From Tychonema litorale BBK16 (GTDB lineage: Bacteria > Cyanobacteriota > Cyanobacteriia > Cyanobacteriales > Microcoleaceae): a stretch of 24,350 nt of DNA. The position numbers and the translations under genes are program-made. This document shows, piece after piece, positions 1 through 7,925 of the stretch. The first letter of the stretch is position 1, and each line of letters begins with the position of its first letter. The notes below the pieces were generated by a model. That model did no database searches. It had not been told where the DNA came from and worked only from the letters and a program-made list of their open reading frames with translations. The stretch spans positions 1 through 24,350 of the forward strand of contig NZ_JAKJHX010000085.1 in NCBI RefSeq assembly GCF_021648855.1, given 5' to 3'.

Positions 1-84
1 GACCCGATGAAGCGTCAAGAATCACCGCACATAAGAGGTCGGTGAGTATTTCAAATTTCCCAGCAGAATTTAAGCATATACACT

Positions 85-90
85 TATAAT
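85..90 (+). promoter_or_regulatory. Possible -10 box for the DUF4126 gene
   Basis: A perfect TATAAT lies 54 bases before the ATG at 144. No convincing -35 box is visible at 16 to 18 bases upstream, so only the -10 is proposed. The DUF4126 start also lacks a clear Shine-Dalgarno sequence. The rest of 1-143 shows nothing I can identify. Confidence 0.3.
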
Positions 91-143
91 AGAGAGTAAG
101 GTCGATCGACTAATTAACTCACTTTCTTAACTGAATAATTATT

Positions 144-755
144 ATGGTTGGACTCCTAGCCGCTCTCTCTGCGTCTGCGGCGGGGGGTATGAGAATTGCC
201 ATGCCCCTGCTATTAATTGGCCTGTTACGCATCGACAAACTTTGGTCGGAAATACCTTTGTTGCGTAGGCTTCACCCCCAAGTGGTGATAGCAATTTTGG
301 TGAGTTGGTCGCTGTTAGAACTATTTGCTTCTAAAACCTTTGAGGGACAGCGTGTGCTGCAAATTGTGCAAGTTATTTTCAGTCCTATTGTAGGAGCAAT
401 TATGGGAGTTGCGATCGCACAAATCAGCCCCATTGATGAAATTGTGGCTTATCCTTGGATGCTGTGGATTATTGCTATTGTCGGAGGTTTGTTGGCTTTA
501 GTGCTGCAACTTGTACAAGCAGGATGGTTTTATCGGCTGAAGGGTTTGCCACTTTGGGTGATTTTTGTTCAAGATGGTTTGTGTATTGCTTTGGTATTGT
601 TTGCCTTTGATGCGCCGCGCCAGGGAGCATTAATTGCTATGTTGTTGCTATGGCTGGCAATTCGTAGTTCTAAGGAATGGTATCGCTGGTACAGGAATCA
701 GGGAAAATTGGACTTATTGGGAAATCCTCGCCAAGGTAAACGCGATCCAGATTAA
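144..755 (+). CDS. DUF4126 family membrane protein
   Basis: This 203-residue protein is recognised as DUF4126-like from its N-terminal block (GLLAALSASAAGGMRIAMPL) and the following leucine-rich helices. About five or six hydrophobic segments are visible, roughly at residues 1-28, 46-62, 72-93, 103-125, 135-153 and 157-172, so it is an integral membrane protein. The C-terminal 30 residues are basic and polar and probably cytoplasmic. No catalytic motif is evident, and the biochemical role of the family is unknown to me. The ATG at 144 is the first start that keeps the whole first hydrophobic helix. The gene converges on hemH across a spacer filled with heptamer repeats, so the two are not co-transcribed. 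The family call is fairly secure; the function is not. Confidence 0.75.
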   Translation: MVGLLAALSASAAGGMRIAMPLLLIGLLRIDKLWSEIPLLRRLHPQVVIAILVSWSLLELFASKTFEGQRVLQIVQVIFSPIVGAIMGVAIAQISPIDEIVAYPWMLWIIAIVGGLLALVLQLVQAGWFYRLKGLPLWVIFVQDGLCIALVLFAFDAPRQGALIAMLLLWLAIRSSKEWYRWYRNQGKLDLLGNPRQGKRDPD

Positions 756-772
756 TTTTGTTATTGGGAATT

Positions 773-889
773 GGTTATTAGTTATTAGTTATTAGTTTTA
801 GTTATTGGTTGATTGTTACCAATGCCCAATGCCCAATGCCCAATGCCCAATGCCCAATGCCCAATGCCCAATGCCTAATGCCCAATCCC
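773..889. repeat. Two blocks of heptamer tandem repeats (STRR type)
   Basis: The first block (about 773-809) iterates TTATTAG with small variations. The second (about 819-888) contains about ten copies of CCAATGC with one or two variants. The whole DUF4126-hemH spacer is made of these repeats. Short tandemly repeated repetitive sequences of 7 bases are well known in cyanobacteria. Both genes converge here, so the block lies downstream of both and is not a promoter. Confidence 0.85.
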
Positions 890-893
890 TAAT

Positions 894-2057
894 TTAAAGC
901 AATCCGATCGCATGAAGTGGGCCTTGACCCGCAATTAACTCGATCAATAGTGCGATAAAACCAACCATCGCCACACGACCATTCCAGACTTCCGCCCCCG
1001 TTGTCAAACCCCATTCCCACTGCTCTTGAGGGTACATCTTCACCTTTTTGGAAGGGCGGATTACATCAGAGAATTTAACGCTGGGAGATTCGATTGACTC
1101 GATGACTAAATCGGCTAAGGCTTCAATAAACACTGGATAAGTATTCAGCGCCGGCACCCGGTAGAAATTGTGAATCCCCGATTCTTCTGCCAATTCTCGA
1201 TACTCCATGTCAATTTCTTGCAGAGTTTCGATGTGATCGGAAACAAAACTAATCGGAACTACCAACAAATCTTGGACTCCATTTGCTGCTAATTCGGTGA
1301 TGGCATCTTCGGTGTAAGGCTTGAGCCATTCCACCGGGCCAACCCGACTTTGATAGGCTAGAGTGTGTTCATTCGTTCGATTCAAATGCTCCATAATCAG
1401 ACGAGTGCAATCTTGAATCTCGCGCTGATACGGATCTCCAGCCTCTTCTACATAGCTGGCCGGGACACCGTGGGCGCTGAAAAAGATGTGAACTCCATCG
1501 GGATTAGGAGTATTGTCTAACTCTTGGGCAATCAATTCAGACATTGCCTGAATGTAGCCTGGCCGCTGATACCAAGAAGGAATCGCAGTGTATTCAATCT
1601 CACTAAGAGCTGGATCTTTGCCCCACATTTCTTCTAGCTGTCGGAAGCTAGAACCGCTGGTACTGATCGAAAATTGAGGATACAGCGGCAAGATTGCCAG
1701 TTGTTCGATGCGATCGCGTTTGATTTGGGCGATCGCATCTTCAGTAAAAGGATGCCAGTAGCGCATCCCTACATATACTTGAGCATCTTGTCCCTTTTTC
1801 TGCAAAAGTTCTTGCAAAGCTAGAGCTTGTTCGTCTGTGATGCGACGCAAAGGAGAGCCGCCCCCGATTTGGCGGTAGTTTGCCTGAGATTTCTCAAAAC
1901 GCAGGGTCGAAATCAACCAGGCGAGTGGTTTCTGCAACCAGGGAAACGGCAGGCGAATGATTTCCGGGTCAGCGAACAAGTTGAACAGGAAAGGGCGGAC
2001 ATCCTCGATTTTATCGGGCCCGCCCAAGTTTAATAGCAATACTCCTACACGGCCCAT
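894..2057 (-). CDS. hemH: Ferrochelatase with C-terminal chlorophyll-binding-type helix
   Basis: Ferrochelatase inserts Fe2+ into protoporphyrin IX, the last step of protoheme synthesis. The 387-residue protein opens with the family signature [11 protein letters not shown]. It carries the active-site histidine in SAHGVP (H196) and the conserved acidic motif [14 protein letters not shown], with E277 as the likely partner. After a linker near 325-345 comes a membrane helix with the CAB/HLIP-type motif E356-xx-N359-G-R361-xAMxGF. This extension is typical of cyanobacterial and plastid ferrochelatases and should anchor the enzyme at thylakoids, where it has been linked to chlorophyll and heme coordination. 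The length matches the cyanobacterial form. GGAGAG upstream of the ATG at 2057 supports the start. The gene is monocistronic by context. Confidence is very high. Confidence 0.97.
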   Translation of the reverse strand: MGRVGVLLLNLGGPDKIEDVRPFLFNLFADPEIIRLPFPWLQKPLAWLISTLRFEKSQANYRQIGGGSPLRRITDEQALALQELLQKKGQDAQVYVGMRYWHPFTEDAIAQIKRDRIEQLAILPLYPQFSISTSGSSFRQLEEMWGKDPALSEIEYTAIPSWYQRPGYIQAMSELIAQELDNTPNPDGVHIFFSAHGVPASYVEEAGDPYQREIQDCTRLIMEHLNRTNEHTLAYQSRVGPVEWLKPYTEDAITELAANGVQDLLVVPISFVSDHIETLQEIDMEYRELAEESGIHNFYRVPALNTYPVFIEALADLVIESIESPSVKFSDVIRPSKKVKMYPQEQWEWGLTTGAEVWNGRVAMVGFIALLIELIAGQGPLHAIGLL

Positions 2058-2127
2058 AACGATTACAGCTCTCCGATCGTTTTAGTTTTGTTATTTATTT
2101 TCACAATATGGCTTCATGATATCTTAA

Positions 2128-2350
2128 GTCGATAGCAACGTGCACATACTTTTGATTTTGGCAACAATTTTTCCCGATTTAAGTGATCAATATCAGTGGT
2201 TGTAGGATGCGATCGCCCGTTTTGATACTCAGAGTCGCGATCGAACTACGCAGTTTTTTGTGCAATACTCCCAAGATGTCACCAAACTGAATGCCTGGGG
2301 GCGCTATATCAAATCCGGTAGCATCGGAATTAATATTAATTACCCGAAAT
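2128..2350 (+). pseudogene. Possible decayed coding remnant in the hemH upstream spacer
   Basis: On the plus strand a frame open from 2128 reads like protein (for example TIFPDLSDQYQWL), meets TAG at 2203-2205, then continues without a stop through ARFDTQSRDRTTQFF and LNAWGRYIKS to the palindromic repeat at 2352. Composition and periodicity look coding, but there is no credible start or ribosome site and I do not recognise the family. It may be a gene fragment cut off by the repeat. The evidence is weak: a spacer this long can be open by chance. Confidence 0.25.
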
Positions 2351-2351
2351 T

Positions 2352-2420
2352 AGGAGACTGCACGTGCCGTGTCCCTACAATACTATTTTGGGGTAGGGAC
2401 ACGGCATTGCCGTCTCCCTA
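2352..2420. repeat. Dispersed palindromic repeat, copy A
   Basis: This imperfect inverted repeat has arms of about 25 bases, running from GGAGAC through CCGTGTCCCTAC, a short loop around AATACTATTTTGG, then GTAGGGACACGGC back to GTCTCC. The same design recurs at 13768-13830 and 14408-14475. It lies after the coding remnant and before the 3' end of the 373-residue gene, so in RNA it could act as a terminator-like hairpin for either strand. Confidence 0.8.
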
Positions 2421-2440
2421 CCATCATGTTTGAGTGCAAC

Positions 2441-2480
2441 TGTCAACCGTCAACAGTTAACCGTCAACAGTTAACAATTA
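2441..2480. repeat. Heptamer repeat block (GTCAACA/GTTAACC type)
   Basis: Alternating GTCAACA and GTTAACC heptamers occupy the 40 bases immediately beyond the stop codon of the 373-residue minus-strand gene. The same heptamer family appears between secD and pdhB. No function is evident. Confidence 0.7.
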
Positions 2481-2481
2481 A

Positions 2482-3603
2482 CTAAATAAACTTTCTCGCG
2501 CAGGCCAAAGACGCCTCAAACTTGAGAACTACATCCTCTTCTGTGTGAATAGCTTTCTCCTGTTCCAGTAGTGGCCTACCGAACCTAAAAATGCCATCCT
2601 GTTCTAAATGCTCTACAGCAGGTAGAGTTTCTGGGTGTGGCAAAAACTTTCTGCCGATTGTGTACGGAGTGTGGAAAGAAAAACTAAAATCTGGAAACTT
2701 ATCGCTCTTGATTTCAAGGTAATAAAGCGAATAATAATCCTTAGTTTCCGAATACACGCAGTCGCGACACTTACTTACCAGTTTGCGGTTCTGATAGAAA
2801 AAATCCCACTTATCCCAATAGTAATCATCTTTCATCATTTCCTGATGATCATCACAAAGTTCTAGATACAATTTGTCAGCATCGTTGGGACGATAGAAGT
2901 AGAGCATAGCATAGGGCATCTCAATCAGTGCCTTGACTGCTTGATTTTTTCGCTGATACCATTCCTGCCGATGAATTTCGTAAATTTCCCTGTTTTCGAG
3001 CGCTTTTGCACCATTAAGCTGATTTTCTTTTGCCCACCGCGAAGCCCAAACTGTCCAGTAAGCTAGTTGGAAAGTGGCAGAAATTTCTGCTGAACCTTGT
3101 TCTTCCCAGTCGGCAATGATTTTTGACCAAGCGGAACTAAAAGCTAATCGGGAATCTTCCTTTTCTTGATGGCTTTCTTTACTGATTGGAGTGGCTATTT
3201 TCCCATTATTTTGAATCTGCCCTTTTGGTTCTTTTCGCCAACTATTGATATCGGTTTGTGATAGACTCAAGATAAATCTTCTTTCGTGGACGGGATATTC
3301 TAAGTGAAGTCCTGATTTGAGGAATGTGCGGTATTCCAAAATCGGGAGTTTGCCTTGTTCAATCCATTGCTGGCGTTCTTTTGGCGAACATTTGAGCAGT
3401 TTTTCTAATTCTACTGGCTCTACGGCTAATTCACTTTTGAATTTATCCCAAAATCTTTCCTTTTCGACTGGGTTTAATTCCAGCACAGATACAATTGTGC
3501 TAACTAGGTGGTCTGTTTTGTCTTGGCAATTGTCAGGAAGTCCTAAAAATTCGAGGAGTTGGGCTTTGAGTATACGCCTGGAAGAGATTAGCTCGGCTAA
3601 CAT
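2482..3603 (-). CDS. Unrecognised 373-residue protein
   Basis: I do not recognise this family. The protein is soluble, with no signal peptide or membrane helix. Residues 1-125 are helical and charged and include a compact block, SPKERQQWIEQGKLPILEYR (73-92), that resembles the recognition region of a small DNA-binding domain, though this is only an impression. Residues 125-155 look like a linker. The C-terminal half is rich in aromatic residues (many W and Y) and holds one Cys pair, C279-xx-C282; no second pair is close by, so a zinc ribbon is not supported. The ATG at 3603 has GGAG about nine bases upstream, which fixes the start. A nested dyad lies 22-61 bases upstream of the start. The gene stands alone on its strand. 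It is real by length, codon pattern and ribosome site; function is unknown. Confidence 0.7.
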   Translation of the reverse strand: MLAELISSRRILKAQLLEFLGLPDNCQDKTDHLVSTIVSVLELNPVEKERFWDKFKSELAVEPVELEKLLKCSPKERQQWIEQGKLPILEYRTFLKSGLHLEYPVHERRFILSLSQTDINSWRKEPKGQIQNNGKIATPISKESHQEKEDSRLAFSSAWSKIIADWEEQGSAEISATFQLAYWTVWASRWAKENQLNGAKALENREIYEIHRQEWYQRKNQAVKALIEMPYAMLYFYRPNDADKLYLELCDDHQEMMKDDYYWDKWDFFYQNRKLVSKCRDCVYSETKDYYSLYYLEIKSDKFPDFSFSFHTPYTIGRKFLPHPETLPAVEHLEQDGIFRFGRPLLEQEKAIHTEEDVVLKFEASLACARKFI

Positions 3604-3624
3604 GAGAAGCTCCAGTAGAGTCAG

Positions 3625-3664
3625 AACTTGTGCTTTTGTTAAATTTGCAAAATTTGCACAAGTT
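3625..3664. promoter_or_regulatory. Nested dyad, candidate operator of the 373-residue gene
   Basis: A perfect 9-base inverted repeat, AACTTGTGC (3625-3633) and GCACAAGTT (3656-3664), encloses a second palindrome, TGCAAAATTTGCA (3646-3658). The site is 22 bases upstream of the ATG at 3603 on the minus strand. Such nested symmetry near a start fits a repressor site or a leader hairpin. The binding protein is unknown; autoregulation by the 373-residue product is possible but unsupported. Confidence 0.45.
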
Positions 3665-3763
3665 TATATATCTTACGGCAATTCAGGGTGCGATCGCCCA
3701 CAATTCATACAAAAATCAGCATAAATACTCAAAAACTTAGATTATGCTTGATCGCCCTGGTGG

Positions 3764-4465
3764 CTAAAATCGATAATTGCGATCGCGAATCCACAAACTC
3801 ACGGGCACAGCGTGGCCTGTTTTGTCCACCTTCACTTCTACCACAAAAGATTGCCGTCTTCCCATTGGAGCTTGACCAATATCCCGATCGACCTTTTCCC
3901 TTTCGTTTTCTGGCATATAATAGGTTTCTAAACCATATTCCATCCGTCCGCCATTATATTTACCCTGAATCGCGATTTGATTTGCGGGTAAATTAGCTGG
4001 ATTTTCTAAACTTACTCCCACAGGTTTCCAGGCTTTGGGACTGCCAGAATTAACTGTATCTTTTGGGGATTCCAAAATAACATAAAAACTGGTTCCTGTC
4101 TTAACCTTGTGCGTCTTTTTGTCTGGGCAAACAATGCCAGGAGGACAAGGTATTTTGTCACTGGATAAATCTTTCCAGCCTGGTAATTTTTCAAGATTTT
4201 TATTGTGAGAAATATCATAACTCAAACTTTGATAATATCCGCGCATCAAATAATAAGGATCTAATGTTACTGTTTGCAAAACAACTGTTTTGCCAGTTAC
4301 CAAAGTGTAAATTGCGGGAGCGGGTACGGCGGCAATTAGTCCAATTTGTAGTAACAAAGGAATCCAAAACCGCAACCCAGGAATGCGTTTCGCCTCCGGG
4401 GGAAGCTGAAACAGATTTGTTGTATCTGGATTTTCGACTAATAAGTCAATGTTGTTTGTGTTCAT
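3764..4465 (-). CDS. GDYXXLXY-type membrane-anchored protein
   Basis: This 233-residue protein matches the cyanobacterial GDYXXLXY family. It has one N-terminal membrane helix (about residues 33-56), then DPYYLMRGYYQSLSYDIS, in which GYYQSLSY (76-83) is the family motif with Tyr in place of the usual Asp. The C-terminus ends in a small beta-rich segment (VSLWIRDRNYRF) typical of the family. The bulk after the helix should lie on the far side of the membrane. The open frame extends 17 codons further upstream to 4516, but those codons are heptamer repeat, so the start is set at the ATG at 4465. It lies 144 bases downstream of a DUF2157 gene on the same strand; I recall this pairing from other genomes and infer joint function at the membrane. 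The reaction is unknown. Confidence 0.8.
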   Translation of the reverse strand: MNTNNIDLLVENPDTTNLFQLPPEAKRIPGLRFWIPLLLQIGLIAAVPAPAIYTLVTGKTVVLQTVTLDPYYLMRGYYQSLSYDISHNKNLEKLPGWKDLSSDKIPCPPGIVCPDKKTHKVKTGTSFYVILESPKDTVNSGSPKAWKPVGVSLENPANLPANQIAIQGKYNGGRMEYGLETYYMPENEREKVDRDIGQAPMGRRQSFVVEVKVDKTGHAVPVSLWIRDRNYRF

Positions 4466-4480
4466 ATTAGTAATTAGTAA

Positions 4481-4515
4481 TTGGGCATTGGGCATTGGGC
4501 ATTGGGCATTGGGCA
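4481..4515. repeat. Five tandem TTGGGCA heptamers
   Basis: Five exact copies of TTGGGCA fill the spacer just upstream of the GDYXXLXY-type gene. Read on the minus strand they open a false N-terminal extension (MPNAQ repeats) on that gene. The same heptamer appears near 819-888 (opposite orientation) and at 21100-21155. Confidence 0.9.
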
Positions 4516-4548
4516 TAGTTAACAGCGAGTTATATCAAATCCTCTCTT

Positions 4549-4610
4549 CATCTCTCCCCATCTCCCCATCTCCTTCTCTCCCCCTCTCCCCATCTCCCTT
4601 TCTCCCCTTC
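4549..4610. repeat. Pyrimidine-rich CTCCCCAT-type repeats
   Basis: About 60 bases composed almost only of C and T, iterating variants of CTCCCCAT and CTCCCTTT, sit between the DUF2157 and GDYXXLXY-type genes and reach the last codons of DUF2157. On the minus-strand transcript this is a purine-rich stretch. It is repeat expansion rather than coding sequence. Confidence 0.7.
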
Positions 4611-6010
4611 TATTCATCTCTGATTGTGGCAAAGTGACGCTCGAACCATAAGCCAGCAGCAATCATACCAATTCCACACAGCACAAATACAAAAGATTTG
4701 AACAACAATTCAGTATTGTATTCAAACAAGCGACTGATAATTTGCAAAGTTATCAATACCATTCCTCCCCAAAAAATCTGGCGGTTTCCTAGGGCTAAAC
4801 TTTCTCGGATTAAACCCACACCTAGCAGAAATAATAAAACGTTAAACACAAAAGGTGCTAATAGTGGGAGAGGACTAAAATTGAGGTGATAAAACGGTAT
4901 TAAGGCGCTGATGATTATAAAAATTGCGATCGTACCTGTAGTCAAATCCACACCTTTTTGTTTTGGTTGCCGTAGTTCCAAACGTCCCAAATGCAGCCAC
5001 TCAAACACCATCAAAGCACCCAAAACAGTCACATTTGCCAAAACACTCCAATCCAGCGGAGTTTGCGAAGGAGTGGGTGAATCTTGCCACAACCAGTGGA
5101 AGGAAAGAAAGTAAAAAAGGCCAGCCAAAAATACCAGTGCTAAACTGCGGGCGGTAGCTTGAAACAGCCTACTGTCTATATTCGGCCACATTGCATCGTC
5201 GTATCCCCACAACAAAGCTGGTGGTAGGGCACCAAAAACTGCAAGACTCCAGTTTGGATTTAACCCTTCCGCTATGGAAGCTTGTAGGGAGAAAAGTAGG
5301 ACGATCGCACCTAGGGCAAATATAACACGCGATCGACACCAATAAGCCAGTGGTATAAACATGATACTAGCTGCGATCGGCATTTGTCGCACCAAAATTT
5401 CCAGCCAAGAAAACTCGACTTTTGCAGACGAATCTAAGACAGCCAACCAACAACCTAAACCGACTAAAAGTGCTGACAAAACGCCCAAGGAAGTCAATCG
5501 CAAACTGTAAGCCATTCCGAGCACGCCGATTCCCCAAGCTAGGAAAAGTCCAGAGGAAGAACCGCCAATATAAAACATCTGCGCCATCAAAGCCATATTT
5601 GCTCCTAAAATCAGAGCACCTAATAGCAACAATCCTTCACCCAAAAGTTTATTTCGCCCTTTGGTTAGAGGCATATTTGGATGGGAGTTTTTGCTGCGAG
5701 ATGGCGGAATTCGCCACAGATAAAAACCTGCTACATTCACTGCTACAAATAAGCTCAGTAGTAGCGTAACTCTGACTTCCCGTGGCCAAACTTGCCAGTT
5801 GGCTGCGACAAAGGTGATGACTCCTATCGCCAGGAGAATGCTACCGAGACTGATGAGAATGCTGAGGAATCGGTTGCGGGAAGCGGTTTCGAGGGTATTG
5901 AATTGGTAGCGATCGGCAAGTTGTTGGTAGAATGAAGTATCGATGAGTCCTTCTGCTTCCCAGAGTTTAGCTTGCGATCGCAATTCTCGTCGAAATTTAT
6001 CTGAAATCAT
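4610..6010 (-). CDS. DUF2157 family multi-pass membrane protein
   Basis: The 466-residue protein starts with a short soluble helical region (residues 1-45, LRSQAKLWEAEGLID, FNTLETASRNRF) followed by the DUF2157 core at about 46-160, including the motif FVAANWQVWPREVRVTLLL. About ten further hydrophobic segments follow to residue 460, so this is a polytopic inner or thylakoid membrane protein. The C-terminus ends in a short basic tail. The family has no assigned biochemical activity that I know. A weak GGAAT lies upstream of the ATG at 6010. The gene is followed on the same strand by the GDYXXLXY-type gene; the two probably form a two-gene unit and may encode partners. The family call is firm; function is open. 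Confidence 0.85.
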   Translation of the reverse strand: MISDKFRRELRSQAKLWEAEGLIDTSFYQQLADRYQFNTLETASRNRFLSILISLGSILLAIGVITFVAANWQVWPREVRVTLLLSLFVAVNVAGFYLWRIPPSRSKNSHPNMPLTKGRNKLLGEGLLLLGALILGANMALMAQMFYIGGSSSGLFLAWGIGVLGMAYSLRLTSLGVLSALLVGLGCWLAVLDSSAKVEFSWLEILVRQMPIAASIMFIPLAYWCRSRVIFALGAIVLLFSLQASIAEGLNPNWSLAVFGALPPALLWGYDDAMWPNIDSRLFQATARSLALVFLAGLFYFLSFHWLWQDSPTPSQTPLDWSVLANVTVLGALMVFEWLHLGRLELRQPKQKGVDLTTGTIAIFIIISALIPFYHLNFSPLPLLAPFVFNVLLFLLGVGLIRESLALGNRQIFWGGMVLITLQIISRLFEYNTELLFKSFVFVLCGIGMIAAGLWFERHFATIRDE

Positions 6011-6129
6011 TGTGAATATTCCAGAGGATTTGAGCGGTGATAGTTTTCAATCTGTCACTGGTATGGCGATTGTAGGTGGAAGGTGGGACACCTGTGGAAG
6101 TTGCACAGTAACCGGAATTGATAGGACAT

Positions 6130-6186
6130 CATTCGGCGGTTGAAACCGCTTCTACACAAACAAAGTCCGCCTCCGCGGACTAAGAA
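6130..6186. repeat. Twin-hairpin dispersed repeat upstream of the Uma2 gene
   Basis: Two small perfect hairpins stand side by side: GCGGTTGAAACCGC (6136-6149) and GTCCGCCTCCGCGGAC (6165-6180), joined by TTCTACACAAACAAA. I recall similar sequences as abundant repeats in Oscillatoriales genomes, but this is the only copy in the window. It lies 15 bases upstream of the Uma2 start and so would be in its leader if transcription begins further upstream. Confidence 0.6.
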
Positions 6187-6201
6187 ATCAAGGAATGCAA
6201 T

Positions 6202-6795
6202 ATGGTACAACTTAAAATTAAAAAATTAACCTTTGATGAGTATCTTAACTACTCAGATAACACCGATAATCGCTATGAATTAATTGATGGAGAGTTAATC
6301 GCTTTGCCGCCAGAATCTGAACCTAACAATTTCATTGCCAACTATCTATTTTTCTATTTAGCTAGCAGCGGGCTAGTGCCACTTAGACTGATTAAAACGC
6401 ATAATTGCGAGGTTCAAGTTGCCGTTTTGCGATCGGGAGATGCCGCCAATCGTTACCCCGATTTGATTATTTTGGAACCCGAACACATTCCGCTGACAGC
6501 AAACAGGTTAACTATTACCTTTGATATGCTACCTCCTCGGTTGGTTGTGGAGGTAGTTAGTCCGGGTAGACTGGGTAGCGATCGGGATTACGAGCGCAAA
6601 CGAGCTCAGTACGCAGCGCGGGGCATTGCAGAGTATTGGGCGATCGATCCAATAGAAGAAGTAGTGACGGTTTTGCGGCTTCAGGATGGGCAATATGTTG
6701 AGGTTGGGGTATTTCGGGATGGGGAGGCGATCGTATCTCCGATGTTTCCACAGCTAAGTTTGACGGTTCAACAGATTTTGAGTGGAGAGGTTTAA
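6202..6795 (+). CDS. Uma2 family PD-(D/E)XK-type endonuclease (DUF820)
   Basis: The 197-residue protein has the full Uma2/DUF820 motif set: RYELIDGEL near residues 24-32, RYPDL at 84-88, VVEVVSP at 115-121, and the helix YERKRAQYAARGIAEYWAID at about 130-149. These positions correspond to the PD-(D/E)XK nuclease fold, with the aspartate of PDL and the glutamate of VEV as likely metal ligands. Length is normal for the family. Such genes are present in dozens of copies in many filamentous cyanobacteria, and their biological substrate is not established. AGGA seven bases before the ATG supports the start. The gene is single, preceded by a twin-hairpin repeat and followed by a small hairpin. A nuclease activity is inferred from fold only. 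Confidence 0.9.
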   Translation: MVQLKIKKLTFDEYLNYSDNTDNRYELIDGELIALPPESEPNNFIANYLFFYLASSGLVPLRLIKTHNCEVQVAVLRSGDAANRYPDLIILEPEHIPLTANRLTITFDMLPPRLVVEVVSPGRLGSDRDYERKRAQYAARGIAEYWAIDPIEEVVTVLRLQDGQYVEVGVFRDGEAIVSPMFPQLSLTVQQILSGEV

Positions 6796-6809
6796 GGGCG
6801 GATCGATAG

Positions 6810-6847
6810 CTAATTGGTTAGCATTCATCTAACCACCTACCGATTAG
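6810..6847 (+). terminator. Hairpin downstream of the Uma2 gene
   Basis: A stem GGTTAG/CTAACC (6816-6821 with 6829-6834, seven-base loop) is flanked by a second stem, CTAAT/ATTAG (6810-6814 with 6843-6847), starting 15 bases after the Uma2 stop. No T-run follows, so it is a weak terminator candidate. The remainder of 6848-7128 is AT-rich spacer in which I see nothing further. Confidence 0.3.
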
Positions 6848-7128
6848 TGAAAATCTCCACTCTCAACCTGATTAAGGCAAAGGGGATACCCACATTACTC
6901 ATCAATATTGGGAAGTAGTCGTGAACCACTATAGTAGGCTGACAAAGCCGACAGTAGTATTGATTTAAGGTAGTCAAAAAAGAAAATAATTACAACTTTA
7001 CCTTTTCTCGCGACGCCGATGCGTTTTTCTCGCAGTCAATGACACTCTCCAAGAACTTCTTGACAAGGGGTAACGACAAACTAAAAAAATTACCCCCTCA
7101 AAAAAACACCTATCCACTTCCGCAAATT

Positions 7129-7842
7129 TTATCCATCAACCCGATTCAAATTCCAATCATAGGGCAAAAAAACGATCGCACATTCATCCCCCATCACCAC
7201 ATCCGCACCCAAATAACTACCCACATATCCAGTCACCGAACCCGCCGCCTTCACAAAATCCTCACCGTACCACTTAAAAATCTTGCTTAAATAAAGGGTC
7301 TTTTTCTCAGCATTGTACTTCACCTTATCGGGATGATGAATAAAACGGTTTGCGTCTGCTTCCAGTTGAGTTCGTACCGACTCCGGAAAATAAGCCCCGC
7401 GACGCAACATCGGACATCCAACCGCAGCGCAAACCAAGGCAAAATGGATGCGCGGTTCCGCAAAATCCCGGCGCAAAATCCCGTGTTCGATTTGATTGAG
7501 ACTGTACTTTTTCCCCGCAATTGTATAAGTTGAACGGGTGAAAAATTCCAAAAAGCTTAGCCAGTTGGGAATTCCCAAAACTTTCGGACGAATTGACGCG
7601 ATCGGATATACTTCAATAACTTGAGAAATCGCGATCGCATTATACACATTCAGCCACAAAGCCAGCAACACATCCGCATCCGTCTCCGCAGCCAAATCCA
7701 CGTCGGCCAAACCTTCCAGCCACTGTCTCAAAACATCCGCCGACTCAGTTTTCCACTGCCGATAATTCACACGCCCGAAATCGTCAACATAGGTGTGTAG
7801 CAAATTGTCCCAAGTCTTAAATGCGATCGTATTTATCATCAC
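7129..7842 (-). CDS. DUF547 domain-containing protein
   Basis: This 237-residue protein carries the DUF547 signature almost from end to end: LWLNVYNAIAI at about 62-72, LNQIEHGILRRDF at about 115-127, and RIHFALVCAAVGCPMLRRGA at 131-150 with the conserved Cys pair of the ALVCAAVGCP block. DUF547 resembles papain-like/transglutaminase-type folds in the His and Cys placement, but activity has not been assigned to my knowledge. No signal peptide is visible at the N-terminus, so this copy appears cytoplasmic, unlike many exported DUF547 proteins. Two adjacent ATG codons open the gene; either may be used, and no Shine-Dalgarno is seen. It is divergent from pyrFE across 83 bases, so regulatory sites may be shared. 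Confidence 0.85.
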   Translation of the reverse strand: MMINTIAFKTWDNLLHTYVDDFGRVNYRQWKTESADVLRQWLEGLADVDLAAETDADVLLALWLNVYNAIAISQVIEVYPIASIRPKVLGIPNWLSFLEFFTRSTYTIAGKKYSLNQIEHGILRRDFAEPRIHFALVCAAVGCPMLRRGAYFPESVRTQLEADANRFIHHPDKVKYNAEKKTLYLSKIFKWYGEDFVKAAGSVTGYVGSYLGADVVMGDECAIVFLPYDWNLNRVDG

Positions 7843-7925
7843 AGTTTACTGTCGATCGGGAGTACAGATCACGAAAAATTTCTTATATAAACCTTCTTCC
7901 TTCTACTTAATAGTACCATATACCC

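Noticed and set aside
1..89. Open frame at the left edge (ends at 87-89) as the tail of a cut gene
   Set aside because: Only 28 codons are visible, I recognise no family, and a second frame also stops nearby at 45. There is too little sequence to call a partial gene.
819..889. Heptamer block as a CRISPR-like array
   Set aside because: The units are contiguous 7-mers without spacers and no cas genes are near; they match cyanobacterial short tandem repeats.
4466..4516. Longer N-terminus for the GDYXXLXY-type protein starting at 4516
   Set aside because: The added residues ([12 protein letters not shown]) are a direct translation of TTGGGCA heptamers and lack a ribosome site; the ATG at 4465 begins family-like sequence.
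5422..5769. Plus-strand 115-residue frame inside DUF2157
   Set aside because: It is antisense to membrane-helix codons and its composition follows from them; there is no start context.
7039..7290. Plus-strand 83-residue frame
   Set aside because: Most of it lies antisense to the DUF547 3' end, its residues look random, and no ribosome site is present.
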